From the NCBI GenBank assembly GCA_903840165.1, contig CAIMEY010000017.1:64001-128000 (forward strand): a stretch of 64,000 bases of DNA, read 5' to 3'. The notes under the pieces are model-generated. The model did not search any database and was not told the DNA's origin. It worked only from the letters and a program-made list of their open reading frames with translations. The position numbers were made by a program, and so were the translations under genes. Shown here one piece after another: positions 62,924 to 64,000 of this stretch. Source of the DNA: an uncultured Myxococcales bacterium (GTDB lineage: Bacteria > Myxococcota_A > UBA9042). Each line of letters starts with the position of its first letter. Within the stretch, counting starts at the first letter, position 1.

Positions 62924-64000
62924 ATGTCCAGCGAGTTGCTTCGCCATCCGCCGACAGATTTGCCGGATTCTGCCCTGCCGCCCGACCTGCCGCAGCCACC
63001 AGAAGCGCCCGAATCTTCAGGCCAAGTCATGCATTTCACGCCGCCACCGCGTCTGCAGTGGCCGGCCCTTTCGTTGCGCCGGGCTCCAGGCTTGCTGCAG
63101 GGCATTGTCGACGGCCAGCCTTACGTCCACAATCCATGGGGTTACGATGCCCTGGCCCTGCTTTCGAGCCGCGCCCTGCGTCTCTTGCAGCGCGCCGATG
63201 GCCGACCGGCTGCCGCCATCATGGCTGAGCTAGCGGGAGAGGACATCGGCGAACAGCGCAATTTGTATGGTGAATTGCCGATGCTGTGGGCCAATGGCTT
63301 TGTGGTCACGCCGGGGGTACAGCCGCGGCGGCCTACAGGGAAAAGCCAAAGAGTTTTCAACACTTGGCTGCACCTGACCAATGCGTGCAACCTGGCGTGC
63401 CCGTACTGCTACATCCACAAGGACGCGCACCACATGGCGGTGGATGTGGCGCAGCGCGTGCTGGAAACCATTGAAACGACGGCAAAAAGCGGCCAAGTGG
63501 ATCGCATCCATACCCGCTTTGCCGGCGGCGAACCAATGCTGCAATTTGCGGCGATGCAGTCGTTTTTCGCTGAAGCCACGCGACGTTGTCAGGCCCATGG
63601 TGTGCAGTTTTCTGCGGCTGTGCTGACCAACGGCACGGTGATCCCCAAGGGTTCGACCGAGTGGCTCAAGCAACATGGCGTATCTGTTTCCGTTTCTATC
63701 GATGGCATTGGCGAGTTGCAGGACGTCATGCGCCCGGTGGTGGGCGGCGGCTCCTCCTACGCGCGGCTGCAGAAAGGGCTGCAGGCCTATTTGCAGGCGG
63801 GCATTCGCCCCTACATTTTGATTACTGTTGGGGATTCCAACTTGGACGGCCTGCCGGAACTGACGCAATGGCTGCTCGATCAGGATTTAGGCTTTCGTTA
63901 CAGCCTAGTACGTGACCTTGAGTGGGGAGCTGGCGTCCTCGATGACCGCCGGGGCGCGGCCGATGCCCCCGTCCCTGAGGCCAGCGCGGCATCGATGCCT
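62924..64000 (+). CDS. Radical SAM enzyme with PqqD/RRE-like N-terminal domain (3'-partial)
   Basis: Open to the window end, at least 359 residues. After a Pro-rich start, residues about 50-130 form a PqqD-like winged-helix (RRE) region: LSSRALRLLQRADGRPAAAI and LPMLWANGFVV. The radical SAM motif follows as LTNACNLACPYCYI with C155, C159 and C162 binding the [4Fe-4S] cluster, then RFAGGEPMLQ (SAM site), AAVLTNGTVIP, VSVSIDGIGELQD. This is the SPASM-type peptide-maturase architecture; the expected C-terminal cysteine-rich region lies beyond the window. The ATG at 62924 has a weak GGATAAAG upstream. Confidence 0.88.
   Translation, partial: MSSELLRHPPTDLPDSALPPDLPQPPEAPESSGQVMHFTPPPRLQWPALSLRRAPGLLQGIVDGQPYVHNPWGYDALALLSSRALRLLQRADGRPAAAIMAELAGEDIGEQRNLYGELPMLWANGFVVTPGVQPRRPTGKSQRVFNTWLHLTNACNLACPYCYIHKDAHHMAVDVAQRVLETIETTAKSGQVDRIHTRFAGGEPMLQFAAMQSFFAEATRRCQAHGVQFSAAVLTNGTVIPKGSTEWLKQHGVSVSVSIDGIGELQDVMRPVVGGGSSYARLQKGLQAYLQAGIRPYILITVGDSNLDGLPELTQWLLDQDLGFRYSLVRDLEWGAGVLDDRRGAADAPVPEASAASMP

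Noticed and set aside
1-64000. CRISPR array, insertion sequence or prophage
   Set aside because: No regularly spaced repeats, transposase, integrase or phage structural gene was seen.

Overview
The window is a stretch of GC-rich bacterial chromosome (roughly 60% GC by eye) with densely packed protein genes on both strands. I recognise no tRNA or rRNA gene, CRISPR array or insertion sequence. The protein style points to a Myxococcota or related former deltaproteobacterial lineage. Signs of this are lipoproteins with Asp/Ser/Ala-rich linkers, MopE-like DGxDNDCDG calcium-type motifs, Cys-rich repeats, an IPT/TIG lipoprotein, a MYXO-CTERM-like tail on a GH25 protein, a KirBac channel and a bacterial histone-deacetylase homologue. 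This placement is inference; no phylogenetic marker was tested.

Layout. 0-13 kb: an SppA-type peptidase, a 1444-residue IPT/TIG lipoprotein, YgfZ, a P-loop kinase-like protein, a membrane-anchored guanidino-modifying enzyme, a small exported protein, and two consecutive amidohydrolases, the second without metal ligands. 13-22 kb: KirBac, a Tat-exported HiPIP, and a four-gene minus-strand operon (SRPBCC, lipoprotein, NUDIX, pseudouridine-synthase-like/methyltransferase fusion). An ASPIC/UnbV lipoprotein and a 70-residue Cys-rich protein follow. Two copies of a dispersed structured repeat flank this region (14.0 and 21.4 kb). 22-30 kb: an Rrf2 regulator with a duplicated palindromic operator upstream, a large NodB-type secreted protein, rpsU, an outer-membrane barrel and a metzincin-like lipoprotein. 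30-36 kb: a minus-strand operon of a C45-like hydrolase, outer-membrane protein, class III aminotransferase and LuxE-like acyl-protein synthetase. 36-44 kb: a ccmC-led operon with two very small membrane genes, a large polytopic protein and an M50 site-2 protease, then a GH25 protein. 44-49 kb: kbl, tpx, an XRE regulator and guaA. 49-54.5 kb: an HDAC-like protein, the PPDK regulatory protein and ppdK. 54.5-56.4 kb: a sigma-54 promoter unit that appears to drive a terminated non-coding RNA, then a thiolase. 56.5-60.2 kb: a minus-strand cassette of two ATP-grasp ligases and a PLP decarboxylase. 60.5-64 kb: a TPM-like membrane protein, a protein with a nine-cysteine WDC/SDC tail, and a radical SAM enzyme with a PqqD-like front domain that runs off the end.

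The two strongest candidates for something new are at the end of the window. One is the Asp-Cys-repeat protein next to a radical SAM/RRE enzyme, which has the gene arrangement of an undescribed peptide-modification (RiPP-like) system. The other is the self-contained unit of UAS palindrome, consensus -24/-12 promoter and rho-independent terminator between ppdK and the thiolase. The structured repeat pair, the TAGGAC-N7-GTCC tandem operator, the ATP-grasp/decarboxylase cassette and the LuxE/aminotransferase operon are further leads.
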